Source of the DNA: Arthrobacter sp. MYb23
GTDB lineage: Bacteria; Actinomycetota; Actinomycetes; Actinomycetales; Micrococcaceae
Reading direction: 5' to 3'
Length of the DNA stretch: 64,000 bases
NCBI RefSeq assembly: GCF_002979775.1
Contig: NZ_PCPR01000001.1
Span: forward strand, 452,995-516,994
The position numbers and the translations under genes are program-made. The notes below the pieces were generated by a model. The model made no database searches, was not told where the DNA came from, and saw only the letters and a program-made list of their open reading frames with translations. The number at the start of each line of letters is the position of its first letter. The stretch's first letter is position 1. Shown piece after piece: positions 1-7,766 of this stretch.

Positions 1-344
1 GGTTGCATCAGCTCTTTGACCTTCCCGGAAGCAGCCTCGGTGACGTTGACGCGCACCTGGCGCCTGTCTTCCGTGCTGCGGGAGCGTTCCACGAAGCCAT
101 GCATTTCCAGCCGACCGACTATGGCCGTGGTGGTGGCAGCGGTCGCGCTGAGCTTTACGGCCAAGGCCCCTACCGTGACGGGGCCTGACTCCGAGAGGAC
201 GGTGAGGGCCCGGTAGTCGGTGAGATTGAGTCCCAGCGCTCTGGCCACCCCGCGCTCCGTCTCATTGGCCAGACCGAAGAGGGCCTGCAAGGTCACGGAA
301 GCCGGGCCGCCCGGCACTCCAATGGCCTTTTCAACATTTTGCAT
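1..344 (-). CDS. MarR-family transcriptional regulator (partial, cut by window edge)
   Basis: Reading leftward from an ATG at 344, the frame stays open to the window edge, giving about 114 residues of a winged-helix regulator that starts MQNVEKAIGVPG. The middle has the MarR pattern: a helix reading LTDYRALTVLSESGPVTVGA, then a recognition helix in AVKLSATAATTTAIVGRLE, then the wing with the family signature RSRSTEDRRQVRVNVT (DxRxxxVxLT type). The C-terminal dimerisation helix lies outside the window. It is divergent from the DUF1295 gene at 392, and the 47-bp gap holds a palindrome, so autoregulation and control of that neighbour are likely. The ligand is unknown. Confidence 0.85.
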   Translation of the reverse strand, partial: MQNVEKAIGVPGGPASVTLQALFGLANETERGVARALGLNLTDYRALTVLSESGPVTVGALAVKLSATAATTTAIVGRLEMHGFVERSRSTEDRRQVRVNVTEAASGKVKELMQ

Positions 345-357
345 GGTTATATAGTAA

Positions 358-371
358 TCAAATTAATTTGA
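358..371. promoter_or_regulatory. Candidate MarR operator (14-bp perfect palindrome)
   Basis: TCAAATTAATTTGA is a perfect 14-bp palindrome in the AT-rich gap between the divergent marR-type gene and the DUF1295 gene. Its size and position fit a MarR dimer site that controls both promoters. Binding is inferred from position only. Confidence 0.5.
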
Positions 372-391
372 ACATCAAACAGAGGTAAATC

Positions 392-1261
392 ATGAAGGAT
401 ACGGACAGGAAGGGCCTCATCGCTCTTCCAGTAGTAGTGGTTCTGGCTGTGCTCATCGCGCTTGCAGGCAGCCACCATGGCGCAACGCTTGGCGGCTTCC
501 CGATTTTCGCGTGGGCAGTGGTGGCCGCTTTCATCATTCAATGGCTCGTCTTCATCCCGTCCTTCAAGGCGCAAACAGAGAAATTCTTTGACCTCACCGG
601 ATCGCTCACCTATGTGGCGATCACGGTGATGCTGGTGGCGCTGACCCCGGGAATCGATGCCCGCGGACTCCTGCTGGCCGCGCTGGTGGCCGTGTGGGCC
701 CTGCGCCTGGGCACCTTCCTGTCCCGCCGCATCAGCGCATCAGGGAAGGACGACCGCTTTGACGAGATCAAACCGTCGTTCGTCCGGTTCCTCAACGTGT
801 GGACGGTCCAGGGACTGTGGGTGGTCTTCACAGCGGCCGCAGCGTGGATTGCCATCAGCAGTACACAGCGCGTGGGCCTCGACTGGTTGGCGCTGCTGGG
901 CTTCCTGCTCTGGGCCGCGGGCTTCGGTGTGGAGGTTGTGGCAGACCTGCAGAAGAGCCGCTTCAAAGCTGACCCAGCCAACAAGGGAAAGTTCATCTCC
1001 ACCGGGCTGTGGTCACGATCCCGGCACCCCAACTACTTTGGCGAGATCCTGCTCTGGGTCGGAGTGGCGGTCATCGCCGCGCCGGTGCTCCAAGGTTGGC
1101 AGTGGGTGGCCATGATCTCGCCCGTGTTCGTCGCGATGCTGCTCATCAAGGTCAGCGGCATCCCCTTGCTGGAAAAGAAAGCGGACAAGACCTGGGGTGG
1201 CCAGGCCGAGTACGAGGCATACAAAAAGAACACCCCCGTGCTGATTCCCAAGTTCGGATAG
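392..1261 (+). CDS. DUF1295 family membrane protein (steroid 5-alpha-reductase/ICMT-like fold)
   Basis: A 289-residue integral membrane protein with about seven hydrophobic segments. The C-terminal part carries the family hallmark RHPNYFGE near residue 211, followed by a long hydrophobic helix and a cytosolic tail with YEAYKKNTPVLIPKFG. The DUF1295 family is related to steroid 5-alpha reductases and isoprenylcysteine methyltransferases, but most bacterial members have no known substrate. The start follows an AGAGGTAAATC ribosome-binding region. Divergence from the MarR gene suggests regulation by that protein. Specific enzymatic function is not assignable. Confidence 0.85.
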   Translation: MKDTDRKGLIALPVVVVLAVLIALAGSHHGATLGGFPIFAWAVVAAFIIQWLVFIPSFKAQTEKFFDLTGSLTYVAITVMLVALTPGIDARGLLLAALVAVWALRLGTFLSRRISASGKDDRFDEIKPSFVRFLNVWTVQGLWVVFTAAAAWIAISSTQRVGLDWLALLGFLLWAAGFGVEVVADLQKSRFKADPANKGKFISTGLWSRSRHPNYFGEILLWVGVAVIAAPVLQGWQWVAMISPVFVAMLLIKVSGIPLLEKKADKTWGGQAEYEAYKKNTPVLIPKFG

Positions 1262-1289
1262 CCCGCGAGTTCGGATAGCGCGCACAGAA

Positions 1290-1324
1290 GGCCCCACAAC
1301 GCGAGACCCTCCCGTTGTGGGGCC
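1290..1324 (+). terminator. GC-rich hairpin after the DUF1295 gene
   Basis: A perfect 12-bp stem (GGCCCCACAACG pairing with its complement) with an 11-nt loop starts 29 bp after the stop codon. There is no U-tract, so it is a possible terminator or mRNA-stabilising hairpin. The arm sequence appears again near 1359. Confidence 0.45.
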
Positions 1325-1390
1325 CGCTCTGCGCCCCCCGCACTCCAAATAGCACGCAAACCAGGCCCCACAACGCCCGGTGCCGAGAAA

Positions 1391-1429
1391 CAAAAACGGC
1401 GCGTGCCCCCGGAAGGAGGCACGCGCCGT
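1391..1429 (-). terminator. Rho-independent terminator of the amino acid permease
   Basis: A perfect 12-bp stem (ACGGCGCGTGCC with its complement, loop of 10) is followed on the minus strand by UUUUUG. It lies 16 bp beyond the permease stop codon and has all the features of an intrinsic terminator. Confidence 0.85.
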
Positions 1430-1444
1430 CGTACGTTTGAAGCC

Positions 1445-2908
1445 TTAGCTGAACAGCTCGCTCTTGGGCTCGTTGTTCTTGACCTTCTGCCATCCGAGCC
1501 ACAGCACCAGTGCGAAGAACGGGATGGTGGCAAGGGTCCACAGGCCCAGCAGGAAGACCTCGCCGGTTTCCTTGTCCGTCATGGAATCGAATCCGATCAG
1601 CACGGTGATGGCCAGCAGGGCAATGAGGCCCACCCAGCTGGTCCACGGCGAACCGGGCATCGGCAGGCTGGAGACGTTGCCGCGCTTCTTTCGGAGGGCG
1701 ATCTGGCTGGCGAAGATGGAGCCCCACGTGAAGATCACGCCGATGGACGCGGTGTTCAACGCGAGGTCGAAGGCGTGCGAGCCACCGAGCCAGATGTTGA
1801 GGAGGATGCCTACGAGGTACACGCCGCCGATCGCCAGGATGGCCGCGTACGGCACGTGGCGTGTGGACATTTTGGTGAGCCACTGAGGGGCGTGGCCGTT
1901 GTTGGCCATGGTGCGGAAGATGCGGCCGATCGAGTACAGGCCCGAGTTGCAGGAGGACAGCGCGGCGGTGATGACGATCATGTTCATGACGTCACCCATC
2001 CAGCCGAGGCCCATCTGGCCGAACACGGTAACGAACGGCGAGGTCCCGGCCACGTATTGGTCTGACGGCAGCAGCATGGCCAGCAGCGTCACCGAACCAA
2101 CGTAGAAGACCACAATGCGGATCACGACGGCGCGGATCGCCTTGGGAACTTCGCGTTCCGGGTTTTCCATCTCACCAGCGGTGATACCGACGAGCTCGAT
2201 GGCGTTGTAAGCGAAGATCACGGCGTTGAGGACCAGGATCATCACCAGGCCGCCCTTGGGGAACATGCCGCCGTCTTCGTGGAAGAGGTTGGCCACAGAC
2301 GCGTTTCCGTCGCCTACCTTGGCGTTGGTGACAACCATGAACGTGCCAACAGCCAGGAAGATCACAATTGCCGCGACCTTCAGGCAGGATGCCCAGAATT
2401 CGAACTCGCCGAACGCCTTGACGCTGAACAGGTTCACGGCCACCAGCAGCACCAATGCGGCAATGGCGGACAGTTCAATGGGCACGTTGGGGAAGAAGAA
2501 CTGGAAGTACAGGCCGATCGCGATGAGCTCAGCAATGCCTGTCATGGCCCAGTTGATGAAGTACATCCAACCGGAGAGGAAGGCGCCCTTCTTGCCGAAC
2601 ATTTCGCCGGCGTAGCTCACGAATGAGCCGGAGGTTTGGCGGTACATGATGAGTTCGCCGAGGGCGCGCATCAGCAGGTAAGCGATGACGCCGGCAATGG
2701 CGTAAGAGAAAATCAGGGCCGGGCCGGTGGAGGCCAGACGGCCACCCGCGCCCATGAACAGGCCGACGCCGATTGCGCCACCCATGGCGATCATGGTGAC
2801 GTGGCGGCGGCTCAGGGTCTTCTGATATCCCTCGGCGCTGAGGTTGGAGTCCGAGGCTGCAGATGAGGCCTTGGAGCTCTGGAGATCTGTGGGAGTACTT
2901 TGCGGCAC
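1445..2908 (-). CDS. APC-superfamily amino acid permease (AnsP/GabP-like)
   Basis: A 487-residue secondary transporter with twelve predicted membrane helices from about residue 38 to 470. The first helix contains the APC consensus MIAMGGAIGVGLFMGAGG, and helix 3 carries a SGSFVSYAGEMFGKKGAFLSG-type stretch typical of the amino acid transporter subgroup that includes asparagine, proline and GABA permeases. It imports an amino acid using the proton gradient; the exact substrate cannot be read from the sequence. It is monocistronic, with its own terminator and a 220-bp upstream region. The N-terminal 35 residues are Ser/Ala-rich and cytosolic. Confidence 0.88.
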   Translation of the reverse strand: MPQSTPTDLQSSKASSAASDSNLSAEGYQKTLSRRHVTMIAMGGAIGVGLFMGAGGRLASTGPALIFSYAIAGVIAYLLMRALGELIMYRQTSGSFVSYAGEMFGKKGAFLSGWMYFINWAMTGIAELIAIGLYFQFFFPNVPIELSAIAALVLLVAVNLFSVKAFGEFEFWASCLKVAAIVIFLAVGTFMVVTNAKVGDGNASVANLFHEDGGMFPKGGLVMILVLNAVIFAYNAIELVGITAGEMENPEREVPKAIRAVVIRIVVFYVGSVTLLAMLLPSDQYVAGTSPFVTVFGQMGLGWMGDVMNMIVITAALSSCNSGLYSIGRIFRTMANNGHAPQWLTKMSTRHVPYAAILAIGGVYLVGILLNIWLGGSHAFDLALNTASIGVIFTWGSIFASQIALRKKRGNVSSLPMPGSPWTSWVGLIALLAITVLIGFDSMTDKETGEVFLLGLWTLATIPFFALVLWLGWQKVKNNEPKSELFS

Positions 2909-2985
2909 AGCTGTTCCTTGTGGGTTGGGGTGTTGCTGTAGGTGTTACGCCAGTGCCGGAACACGGGCGGCTTTGGCACACATAA

Positions 2986-3015
2986 TTCGAGCTTTTCCTC
3001 TTTGGAGGGCTCGAA
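2986..3015. promoter_or_regulatory. Inverted repeat upstream of the amino acid permease
   Basis: Seven-base arms TTCGAGC and GCTCGAA separated by 16 bp lie about 80 bp upstream of the permease start, in its probable promoter. It could be an operator or a 5'-leader hairpin; no regulator is assigned. Confidence 0.3.
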
Positions 3016-3128
3016 GTGTGACAAAGAACGCAGAACGCCGAAGCTTCGCGCAACCCGTCTATCTTACGGGATTAACCCCAATGCCCGTGACGCAGGCAAC
3101 AAGGGGCTGCGGACAGGGCTGCTCCCGG

Positions 3129-4022
3129 CTAGGAGACGGCCCTGGTTCCCAGGTACATCGATCCGCGATCCGAGCCCGTGATGTGGTCGGCCAGCACGGC
3201 AGCCTGATCCCACAAGGGCGCCACCGTCCCGTACACCTCGCCGCGGTGCTGGACGCACTCGCCCACGGCGTAAATGTCCTCCTCGTCCATCACCCTCAGA
3301 TGGTCGTCCACCACGATTCCGCGCTCAACTGCCAAACCACTCACGACGGCGACGTCAACGTTCGGTCTGATGCCTGCGGAGACCACCACCATGTGGCAGT
3401 CGATGTCGGGTTGATTGCGAACGCTCAGTCCCGTGATGCGGTCTGCCCCGAGGATCGCGGTGACCCGATGTCCGGAAAGAACGTCCACCTCCAGACCGCA
3501 GGACTGCAGGCCTCGGGCTGCTTCCGCACCGAACGAGTCCCCGCCGATCACTGCTGCGCGGAGATGGTCCTTGTGCTGGGCGAACTGGATCATCCTGCGG
3601 GCATCGTCCAGGGTTCGGAAAGTAAAGACTCCGGGGCGGATGGTCCCACTGGGCGTGTAGAGTCCGGCCATGGGTGGCAGGAACGGGCGGCTGCCGGTTG
3701 CGATGATCAGATGGTCGTACTGGACCACGCGGCCATCGGCGGCGAAGACATGCTTGCTGAACTTGTCGATGCGTTCCACCCGGACCCCTGCATGGAGTGT
3801 GATGGTGTTCTCTTGGTACCAGTGCAGCGAGTTGAGGAGTATGTCCGCCTCGTTTTCTTCCCCGGACAGGACGAGCCCAAGCCTGCTCCGGTGGTAATTC
3901 CCGTAGGACTCGTCGCCGAACACGGTGATGTCGAAAAGATCCGCACCACCCCTGGCGAGGATCTCTTCCACTGCCCGCGCGCCGGCCATTCCATTGCCGA
4001 TCACCACCAGCCTTCTCTTCAT
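3129..4022 (-). CDS. NirB-like FAD-dependent oxidoreductase, shortened in the NAD(P)H domain
   Basis: A 297-residue flavoprotein resembling the N-terminal module of assimilatory nitrite reductase NirB. It starts MKRRLVVIGNGMAG (FAD-binding GxGxxG), has the NirB-like NYHRSRLGLVLSGEEN and HWYQENTITLHAG, and ends with YAVGECVQHRGEVYGTVAPLWDQA (second FAD motif). The NAD-binding motif near residue 160 reads VIGGDSFGAEAA instead of GGGxxGxE, and about 40 residues that normally follow are absent. The [2Fe-2S] and siroheme domains of NirB are also missing. The ATG at 4022 is chosen because AAGGTGG precedes it; a longer reading would add a Trp-rich leader. It lies 16 bp after the small gene at 4039-4386, probably co-transcribed. 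Confidence 0.8.
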   Translation of the reverse strand: MKRRLVVIGNGMAGARAVEEILARGGADLFDITVFGDESYGNYHRSRLGLVLSGEENEADILLNSLHWYQENTITLHAGVRVERIDKFSKHVFAADGRVVQYDHLIIATGSRPFLPPMAGLYTPSGTIRPGVFTFRTLDDARRMIQFAQHKDHLRAAVIGGDSFGAEAARGLQSCGLEVDVLSGHRVTAILGADRITGLSVRNQPDIDCHMVVVSAGIRPNVDVAVVSGLAVERGIVVDDHLRVMDEEDIYAVGECVQHRGEVYGTVAPLWDQAAVLADHITGSDRGSMYLGTRAVS

Positions 4023-4038
4023 CAGCGCGCCACCTTCA

Positions 4039-4386
4039 TCAGTGCTCCACCATCCCCAGATCCACCACCACATATCCCCTGATGCCGGCGGGCGCCACAA
4101 TGAAAAGCTCAATCACCGATCCACCCTCGGTGTCTTCCACTACCCTGAGCGGGATGTGGACATCGCTCTTGGCTCCGATGGGGAAATAGCGCATGGGAAT
4201 GCGGTCCCGCATCAGCACCACGGTGATCAGTTCCGCGCTCGAATTGCCTCCGCGGAAGTAGAGGGTCTGGTTGATAATGCCGTCGGGCACGAAGTGGGAT
4301 AGCTCGGCATGGATGGGAACGGGTTTATCCAACCCTGCGCCCTCAAAGTGGTAGATGCCCTGCAGGAAGAGGTTCTGAATGATCAA
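4039..4386 (-). CDS. Conserved hypothetical protein, 115 aa
   Basis: A 115-residue protein that I do not recognise. It starts at a TTG with AAAGGA seven bases upstream. No signal peptide or membrane helix is seen. The sequence alternates hydrophobic and polar residues in short blocks (SAELITVVLMRDRIPMRYFP; GSVIELFIVAPAG), which suggests a small all-beta sandwich. It is the first gene of an operon with the NirB-like flavoprotein 16 bp downstream, so a role as its partner or redox accessory is plausible but unproven. Confidence 0.6.
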   Translation of the reverse strand: MIIQNLFLQGIYHFEGAGLDKPVPIHAELSHFVPDGIINQTLYFRGGNSSAELITVVLMRDRIPMRYFPIGAKSDVHIPLRVVEDTEGGSVIELFIVAPAGIRGYVVVDLGMVEH

Positions 4387-4522
4387 AGCAAAGTCCTTTC
4401 GGCCGTTCCCTTCCCATGGTGCGCTGCCGTTGTTACAGGACGCTCAATGCCGTGTTTCCACCCACAGCACCAGGCGTAACGATCGCTTTGCAAACAGCTC
4501 ACCGGGGTTGAAACATCGAGGA

Positions 4523-6190
4523 CTACAGCAATGCGCCGTCCTGCATCCCGTACCGGACCCACGTCCCAGCTGCGGCGGTGCGTACACCGGCAGCAGCGCT
4601 GCGATCAAACCACTCCCCCAACGCACGGTCGTGGCTCACGATCACCACCGTGCCTTCAAAGGAGGCGAGCGCTGCTTCCAACTGCTCCACCAGCACCGGC
4701 GCCAGATGGTTGGTGGGCTCGTCCACGATCATGGTGTCGTAGCCACCCAGGAGGAGCCTTGCGAGGGCTAGCCGGCGCTGCTGCCCGGCTGAAAGGCCTC
4801 CCACAGGAACGTGGAACTCGGCCGGGCGGAACAGCCCCAGCCGCAGCAGCCCCTCGGCGTGCGCATCGATGTTGCCGCCCAGTCCGGCGGCAAACGCGGG
4901 GAGTAAGCGCAGCCCCGGCCGGGCGGGCACCTCGAGTTCCTGCTGCAGATATCCCACCTTGCCGTTGAGCTTCACAGTCCCGGTGGCCGGCTCCAGCGTC
5001 CCGGCAAGGATGGAGAGCAGCGTGGATTTGCCGGCGCCGTTGGGGCCGGTGATGAGCACTTTTTGTCCGGTGTCCACCCTGAGGTCCGTGGATTGGAGCC
5101 GTCCCGGGACGCTCACACCAGAGGCTTCCACCGCCGCTTCGGAGGCCACCTCCGCCACAGCCGCCACCCGGGACGGTGCTGCCAGTTTCAGCGGCACGGG
5201 TGGCCGATCCACCGGGTTGTCCTCTAGCCTGCGTAGCCGTTCCTGGGCGTTGCGGACCTTGCTGGCGGCCGCGCTTTGCCAGGTTCCGGCCTTGAATCCG
5301 AAAGCCATCTTGTCGTTGTCGCGTTTGCGGCCATAACCCATGCCATCTGCCACAGTGGCAGCCTGGAGGCGTTCAGCAGCCATGGCGTCGAGCCATTGAT
5401 CGTATTCCTGGATCCAGCGGGCACGCTCGGCCGCTTTCTCACGGAGGTAGCCTTCATAGCCGTTCCCATACCGGTTCACGGACCGCCGGTCAGCGTCCAC
5501 TTCGATGATGGTGGTGGCTACTTTCCTCAGCAGCACACGATCGTGGGAAACCACCACAACTGTGCCGCGATGCGCCGCCAGCCTCGATTCGAGCCAGGCC
5601 GTGCCGTTCGCATCCAGGTGGTTGGTGGGCTCGTCCAGCAGCAAGGCTTCGGCGGGGTCGGCCAAAAGGCAGGCCAGCGCTACCCGTTCCTGCTCGCCGC
5701 CGGATAAAGATCCAAGGGTTCGACGCCGGTCCAAGCCTCCCAGCCCCAGCTTGTCCAGCGCTGCTTCCACCCGGGATTCGGCGGCGTAGCCTTCACGGAG
5801 TTGGTATTCAGTTTGCAGGCTTCCGTAGAATTCCAGGTCCTCTGAATCTGCGTCAGCCAAACCGGACTCAAGCTCTGCGATCCGCGCCTCCAAGGAACGC
5901 AGCGAAGCCAGCGATGCATCAATGGCGTCCCCTACGGTGAGGGACTCGGAGAACCCGTGGGTTTGCGCGAGGTAACCCACGCGGTAGCCGGGGTTACCGG
6001 ACAAGCCGGCAGTGCCGTCGTCGGGCTTCTCCACGCCGGCCAGCAGGCGCAGCATGGTGGATTTGCCGGCGCCGTTTTCGCCGACGATGGCCACGTGTTC
6101 GCCATGGTGGATGGCGAGGTCAACAGCGTTGAGGAGCTTGCGGTCCCCGTAGCCATGGGAAACGCCGGAAAGGTGCAGGTGGTCAGTCAA
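4523..6190 (-). CDS. ABC-F family ATP-binding protein
   Basis: A soluble protein of 555 residues with two ABC ATPase domains and no membrane segment. Domain 1 has Walker A GENGAGKST, signature LSGGEQERVALA and Walker B LLLDEPTNHLD. A charged linker (about 210-300) follows. Domain 2 has GPNGAGKST, LSAGQQRRLALARLLL and MIVDEPTNHLAP. ABC-F proteins act on the ribosome in translation or antibiotic protection, not in transport; which applies here cannot be told. A TTG start at 6190 with GAGGA six bases upstream gives the usual N-terminus, TDHLHLSGVSHGYGDRKLL. An in-frame ATG at 6298 would add 36 unusual residues. Confidence 0.85.
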   Translation of the reverse strand: MTDHLHLSGVSHGYGDRKLLNAVDLAIHHGEHVAIVGENGAGKSTMLRLLAGVEKPDDGTAGLSGNPGYRVGYLAQTHGFSESLTVGDAIDASLASLRSLEARIAELESGLADADSEDLEFYGSLQTEYQLREGYAAESRVEAALDKLGLGGLDRRRTLGSLSGGEQERVALACLLADPAEALLLDEPTNHLDANGTAWLESRLAAHRGTVVVVSHDRVLLRKVATTIIEVDADRRSVNRYGNGYEGYLREKAAERARWIQEYDQWLDAMAAERLQAATVADGMGYGRKRDNDKMAFGFKAGTWQSAAASKVRNAQERLRRLEDNPVDRPPVPLKLAAPSRVAAVAEVASEAAVEASGVSVPGRLQSTDLRVDTGQKVLITGPNGAGKSTLLSILAGTLEPATGTVKLNGKVGYLQQELEVPARPGLRLLPAFAAGLGGNIDAHAEGLLRLGLFRPAEFHVPVGGLSAGQQRRLALARLLLGGYDTMIVDEPTNHLAPVLVEQLEAALASFEGTVVIVSHDRALGEWFDRSAAAGVRTAAAGTWVRYGMQDGALL

Positions 6191-6358
6191 GAGGAATCCT
6201 CGCAAGTCCGCAGTGGGTGGCAGAAAGCCGTCATGGGTACTGGGGATGCAGCCGCTGAGAGGGGCTGCGCTCAAGACTTCATTGCTCCAGCCTGTCAACG
6301 TAAAGCGGATGCGTCAAGCCAAGACACCACCTATGGCGCAAACGTCCGCAGAAAAACA

Positions 6359-6394
6359 TTGCTATGACACCATCTTGGCGTCACAATGGTGTCA
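6359..6394 (+). promoter_or_regulatory. Leaderless promoter covered by three 8-bp operator sites
   Basis: A -35-like TTGCTA (6359-6364), a 17-bp spacer and a -10-like CACAAT (6382-6387) end six bases before the ATG at 6394, the spacing of a leaderless transcript. Three 8-bp sites, TGACACCA (6365), TGGCGTCA (6376) and TGGTGTCA (6387), begin exactly 11 bp apart. The first is inverted relative to the others. They cover spacer, -10 and start codon. Ribbon-helix-helix repressors bind such helically phased arrays, and the first gene encodes one. Confidence 0.6.
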
Positions 6395-6903
6395 TGCAGC
6401 TAAACCAGTACATCACTGCGGTGCAGCAACAGCTGGAAACCGCCGCCGAAGCTGGTGGCCCGGAGGCCCGCGCACTGAGTGAACGCCTCACCGCCGCCGT
6501 CGAATCCACCATCCGATTGGTCCTCCTGGAGGCCCTCTCTGATGCCGCGAGCGAGATCACCCTGGAGCTCGCCCCCGGTTCCGTGGAGGTCAGGCTCCGG
6601 GGCCGAGACCCCGAATTCGTGGTCAACAATCCACCAAGCGGGGACTTCGAGGCAATGATCGAACAATCCATCCAAGACGCCCTTGCACCGGAAGACTTCG
6701 ATGGCACCAGCACCTCCCGCACCACACTCCGGCTTCCAGATCAGCTCAAGCAACAAGTTGAAGCGGCAGCCAACAGGGACGGACTGTCCGTGAACTCCTG
6801 GCTGGTCCGGGCGGTAGCCGAGGCGCTCCGCGGCGGCCACTCGCCCCAAAAAAGCTCACGCCGCGAGCCCGGCGAGCAGAACTTCACGGGCTGGGCGCGC
6901 TAA
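6394..6903 (+). CDS. Ribbon-helix-helix (Arc/CopG-like) protein, probable autorepressor
   Basis: A 169-residue protein starting MQLNQYITAVQQQLE. Residues about 1-90 are helical, then beta-rich and acidic (ASEITLELAPGSVEVRLRG). Residues about 110-147 form a ribbon-helix-helix DNA-binding domain: beta strand RTTLRLPDQLKQQVEAAA, turn, then SVNSWLVRAVAEAL. The tail is basic and disordered. There is no Shine-Dalgarno sequence; the ATG coincides with the probable transcription start. It overlaps the next gene as TAATG, so the two are translationally coupled. The operator over its own promoter suggests autoregulation, as in antitoxin-type RHH proteins, but no toxin-like partner is visible. Confidence 0.75.
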   Translation: MQLNQYITAVQQQLETAAEAGGPEARALSERLTAAVESTIRLVLLEALSDAASEITLELAPGSVEVRLRGRDPEFVVNNPPSGDFEAMIEQSIQDALAPEDFDGTSTSRTTLRLPDQLKQQVEAAANRDGLSVNSWLVRAVAEALRGGHSPQKSSRREPGEQNFTGWAR

Positions 6904-7766
6904 TGGCGACCTTCCAGACCCCCCAGCCAATCGCCGTCGTGATTGACGTCTCCGTCCGCGGCGATATGTGGATCGTGGCCCGCGACCACCCCACCACCGA
7001 AGTGACAGTCCAGCCCCGCAAAGCCAAGCGAAGCGTGGACGTCAGGATGGCTGAGCAGACCACCGTGGACTACTCGGACGGCCGCCTGCAGGTGAGGCTT
7101 CACCCATCGTTCCGCCACAGCTGGTTCAGCGACGGCGGCGCGGTGGAGATCACCGTGGAGGTTCCCAGCGGCAGCAGCCTGGAGCTGAAGTCCGCCATGG
7201 GAGACCTCCGCTGCGAAGGCGAATTCGCCGCAGCCGACCTCAAGACCGACTTGGGCCACATCCGCGTCGATCACTGCGGCGAACTAAGGGCACACACGGA
7301 CATGGGCGACATCACGGTGGAACGCGCCTCGGGCCGGTCCCGGATAAAGACCGGCTCAGGAAAAATCCGCATCAGTCACCTGGACGGGGTCGCCACCGTC
7401 AAGAACGGCAACGGCAACACTTACATCGCCCACGCTTCCGGGGAACTGAGCGTCAGCGCAGCTAATGGCGACATCTCGCTGGAGCGCGCCGGCCTTTCCA
7501 CCACCGTCAAAACATCCAGCGGTGATATCACCGTGGGTGACGTAGCCGCTGGCAGCCTCACGGTTCAAACGGCAGCAGGCACACTGGCAGTGGGGGTGCG
7601 CGAAGGCACTGCCGCGTGGCTTGATCTCAACACCAAATACGGACGGGTCCGCAATGCCCTCGAAGCCACCAGCGGACCGGGCGAGGGCACGGACAAGGTG
7701 GAGATTCGCGCCCGCAACGCCTACGGCGACATCGCGGTGACACGATCCCCCGTCAGCGCGCGGTAG
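6903..7766 (+). CDS. DUF4097 family beta-strand repeat protein
   Basis: A 287-residue protein built of short repeated turns, many with a GDI or GxI core (HTDMGDITVER, AANGDISLERAG, TSSGDITVGDV, NAYGDIAVTR). This is the pattern of DUF4097 proteins, which are expected to fold as a single-stranded beta-helix. No signal peptide or membrane segment is present, so it is probably cytosolic. It is coupled to the RHH gene by a TAATG overlap. Its 3' end overlaps the convergent transporter gene by 14 bp. The function of the family is unknown. Confidence 0.8.
   Translation: MATFQTPQPIAVVIDVSVRGDMWIVARDHPTTEVTVQPRKAKRSVDVRMAEQTTVDYSDGRLQVRLHPSFRHSWFSDGGAVEITVEVPSGSSLELKSAMGDLRCEGEFAAADLKTDLGHIRVDHCGELRAHTDMGDITVERASGRSRIKTGSGKIRISHLDGVATVKNGNGNTYIAHASGELSVSAANGDISLERAGLSTTVKTSSGDITVGDVAAGSLTVQTAAGTLAVGVREGTAAWLDLNTKYGRVRNALEATSGPGEGTDKVEIRARNAYGDIAVTRSPVSAR

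Noticed and set aside
2844..4082. Long open frame of 412 codons on the plus strand
   Set aside because: It is antisense to the NirB-like gene and part of the permease gene, has no family features, and arises from the GC-rich codon pattern.
6191..6298. ATG at 6298 as start of the ABC-F protein
   Set aside because: The extra 36 residues have no counterpart in the family and the TTG at 6190 has a well-spaced GAGGA; kept only as an alternative.
6394..7766. RHH protein plus DUF4097 protein as a toxin-antitoxin pair
   Set aside because: The DUF4097 protein has no toxin fold or active-site features; only the regulatory layout is antitoxin-like.
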